NCBI RefSeq assembly: GCF_000143415.4
Contig: NW_003314277.1
Coordinates: forward strand, 2,015,670-2,079,669
Origin: Selaginella moellendorffii
Lineage: Eukaryota > Streptophyta > Lycopodiopsida > Selaginellales > Selaginellaceae
Reading direction: 5' to 3'
DNA length: 64,000 nucleotides
The stretch's first letter is position 1. Each line of letters opens with the position of its first letter. Positions 61,614 to 64,000 of the stretch are shown here, one piece after another. Made by a program: the position numbers and the translations under genes. A model generated the notes under the pieces. That model ran no database searches. It worked only from the letters and a program-made list of their open reading frames with translations, and was not told the DNA's origin.

Positions 61614-62902
61614 ATGTGGAGGCAATCGCTCATCGATAAGATGGAGGTGCGGAACACCTACCGCAACCTCTGGCACACCGATCTCACGCATTCCACTCTC
61701 AACGATTGTCCATGTAAGTTTTTCGATCGATTCTTTCTCGCTTCGCTCTTTTCTACTTTCAAATGCTGGTTCTTCGCTGATATTTGGCCGTGATTTCGCT
61801 TCCAGTTTGCTGCTTTGCCGCCTTCTGGTGAGATTTATAAAGATCTCTCTTCCTCGATTCTTGGATCGATCCCTTTTTTTTTTGTTTCTTTGATCTTCTC
61901 TACAGTGCACCGTGTGCTTCTTATCTCTTGAGAAAGCGGGCCCTTCACAACGACATGTCCAGGCACGATCGTTTTTTTTCCGCGTGGTTTCTCTTTTCTA
62001 TGAATTTTTTTTTCTAAACTATTTTTTCTCCCTTTTGATCACTGTAGATACGTATGCTGCGCTGGATATATGCCTTGCAGTGGCAGCTGCGGCGAGCAAA
62101 GCTGTCCGGAACTTTGTCTCTGCGCTGAGGTAGTCAAGAATTTCATTTCCAGACTTATGATCCTTGTTGTTTCTAAAAACCAAAAACGCAAAAACTTGTA
62201 TCAGGTGATGCTGTTCTTCCCAAACTCCGTCCAGTCCACACGCTACTTGCTACAGGACGAGTATAACCTCCAGAACACGAAATGCGACAACTTCATCATC
62301 GTATGGAGTCTTAACATCATATGTTTCGTTCTTCATGAAACTTACGATTGCCTTTCTGGATCACAGGGGTTTATGTTTTGCTTGCAGCAGCTTTCGTGCA
62401 TCTTCTCGCTGGTTGCGGCCATCGCTGGCAGCGAGGATCTCTACGAGGCTGCCAATATCCTCTACTGCATCTCGGACGGCGTCTACTGCACGTAAGTTCT
62501 TCCGAGCACTCCTTTTGGTCTTTTCTTCCAATCTCATCACGGGATCTTTTTCTTTTTCTTCTTTTCTTTTGTTCTTGCAGGGTGTGCGCGTGTATGCAGG
62601 TAAGACGCACAAAACTTCCAACCGAGCCCGTGACAATGGTTGACAAGTTCGTTTGTATATTTTGTTTTGTTCTTCCACAGACACAGCACAAAGTCGAGAT
62701 GGACAAGTGGGACGGAAAATTCGGCCCCGTCGAGCGTCCAATGCAAGCTCCAGCATTCCAGATGATGTCCCGGATCGATCAGCCAGTTCCTCCATCCGCC
62801 GGCTACTTCCCTCCAGCGCCGACGCAAGCTTACGGCCAGCCATACCCGGCGGGCTATCCTCCCACTGGGTATCCTCCTCCAGGCTATCCTCCGCGCGCTT
62901 AG
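61614..62902 (+). CDS. PLAC8 / Cys-rich plant protein
   Basis: Eight exons: 61614-61713, 61806-61827, 61906-61962, 62048-62129, 62205-62300, 62367-62491, 62581-62599 and 62681-62902, encoding 240 residues. Family landmarks: RNLWHTDLTHS, a Cys-rich FCCFAAFWCAPC, SYLLRKRALHNDMSRYVCCA, GYMPCSGSCGEQSCPELCLCAE, STRYLLQDEYNLQNTKCDNFIIG, a hydrophobic stretch, VCACMQTQHKVEMDKWDGKFGP and a C-terminal Pro/Gly/Tyr repeat (YPAGYPPTGYPPPGYPPRA). PLAC8 relatives act at the plasma membrane in metal resistance or cell size; this long clade is little studied. Exons 2 (22 nt) and 7 (19 nt) are micro-exons. Intron 3 begins with GC (AG/GCACG). Confidence 0.93.
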
Positions 62903-64000
62903 CTCTCGATCAAACACTCACAAAGACTGGATTTTCGCGGACACTTTGTTCGTTCATGGAGAGTTTTTCGAGCTATTTGCTCTATGGAAGATGGCTTTTT
63001 CCTATTGTCCAGTTTGAAAGACCTATTGTCCGTCCAAAAGCTCGCGTGCTTTTTGGAGAAATCCACTCACACACGCCGCCACCTTTGTTCGTTCATGCGG
63101 AGTTTAAAACTTTCCTCGGAATTTTGGGGAGCATGGCAGAGGATATTCGCGCTTTGGTTTTGTCGCTGTACGGCCGCCACGGCGCGCGCGCCATGCAAAA
63201 GTTTGAAATTCAAAACCAAAAGGCGTGCTTTTAGGAATGGAGGGAAGACGTCGTTTTGGGAGGGATGATTATTCTATTGATAGATTCTCTTCTTTTCTCT
63301 CGGATACTGAAAGTATGGACTCTTGTGGATTGTGATGTGGGGTTGCGTTAGTGCGCTGATAGTGGCCAGTTAAATTTGTCGCAAACTAACAAAATAGATG
63401 TTTGCATTGACTTGTGTTTGTTAGGAGGAATAGTGGAAGATTCATTCCACAATGTTTCTCCGATCATAGCAACATGGTATGATAGAATCTGTATTAATGT
63501 TCTTTGACCCAGTGTCACCAAATTCGAATTTCCTTACCACCGTGTGAGCGAATCTCGCCCGACACTTGGCGCCACACGATGCACTTCGTTTTCACCACCT
63601 TTACTATTCCCATGCACGCGGCATCACTGTCAGGTTTTACCCTCGGTTAAAATTTAGCAAGCCTACTTACTGGCCGCTAGGTAGGTTTTCGCTCGGTAGA
63701 AAATCTAGTCACGCTAGTTCGTTTAGCAGCGACCCAGAGTAAATTCTCTAGAAAATATAAGTCGCTGTTTGAAATTTGCCGTACTTTGGCGTACGACTTT
63801 TCCGGCAATCTATGCCATATGGCTCAAGAAGGCCTCAAGAAGGGTTTTATTTCTCTTTGTCCTCGTATGGGAGCGCATTAACTGCGGCTATGGTGGAAGA
63901 GACGCAATCCGCCATGGGAAATGTGGCAGCGCTACTAGCACCGTCTTGTTCTTGATGCCAAATTTCGTCGACAGCATCGGTCGATTGGAGCGCTCTTCTC
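62903..64000. other. Intergenic to window end, no gene seen
   Basis: The first part is 3' UTR-like for the PLAC8 gene. A 62984-63268 open frame has no family features. From 63480 on the sequence is moderately GC-rich and non-coding. TTGGCGCCAC at about 63565 slightly resembles an LTR-proximal primer-site context, but no repeat partner is seen in the window. Confidence 0.5.

Noticed and set aside
63555-63580. TTGGCGCCAC as a retroelement primer-binding site.
   Set aside because: Only partly like known LTR-proximal contexts and no LTR partner lies within the window.
1-64000. CRISPR array or bacterial operon structure.
   Set aside because: The direct repeats seen are transposon-like or microsatellites without regular unique spacers, and gene structure is clearly eukaryotic. 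The methylase- and ParB-like remnants are spliced or decayed within plant repeats, so contamination by bacterial DNA is unlikely.

Overview
The window is nuclear DNA of a land plant, and everything in it fits the lycophyte Selaginella moellendorffii. It has intron-poor PPR genes, many introns of 45-120 bp, an XIP-type aquaporin, a tandem germin-like cluster, a plant-type LEA protein, a YODA-like MAPKKK, and AT-rich islands of decayed retroelements between compact gene islands. The species call is an inference from gene content and architecture, not from a database match.

Layout. (1) 1-9.3 kb: AT-rich repeat island with no intact gene. It holds decayed copies of an intron-bearing family resembling prokaryote-type (beta-class) DNA methyltransferases, an antisense remnant resembling a ParB-like domain, a tandem array of hairpin-forming units and a diverged direct repeat. 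(2) 9.3-14.3 kb: a PLS-class PPR gene and an XIP aquaporin. (3) 14.7-25.1 kb: a germin-like protein (GLP) cluster with two intact genes, a third copy cut by the gap and four pseudogenes, mixed with PPR debris, a tRNA-Glu gene and a tRNA-Glu remnant. (4) 20.5-28.5 kb: a 3,925-bp block (GLP, LEA, DUF538, ALS3-like exon 1) that occurs twice, almost base-identical, on either side of a 100-N gap. This is most likely an assembly redundancy. (5) 28.3-50.2 kb: dense gene island with an ALS3/FetB-like permease, a YODA-like MAPKKK, complex I B14 (NDUFA6), a P-class PPR, PUS10, an ATG8-interacting-protein-like gene, an Alba/RGG protein, a FAF-domain protein, an S-type PPR, a small SDH6-like membrane protein and an ARFRP1-type GTPase. 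(6) 50.3-59.3 kb: retroelement graveyard with a chromovirus integrase/chromodomain tail, LTR ends carrying tRNA-iMet primer-binding sites in opposite orientations, a GC-rich tandem repeat and a decayed Ty3/gypsy gag-protease. (7) 59.4-62.9 kb: a DUF971 (GBBH-like N-terminal) protein, another S-type PPR and a PLAC8 Cys-rich protein. (8) 62.9-64 kb: no gene seen.

Gene models. Multi-exon genes were assembled by eye from splice sites, reading phase and family similarity. All exon sums keep frame. Four of 55 deduced introns start with GC rather than GT. The genes do not form one pathway. The shared themes are organelle RNA processing (four PPR genes), mitochondrial subunits (B14, possibly SDH6), RNA metabolism (PUS10, Alba, tRNA-Glu), membrane traffic and autophagy (ARFRP1, ATI-like), and stress or development (LEA with ABRE-rich promoter, GLPs, YODA-like MAPKKK, ALS3-like transporter).
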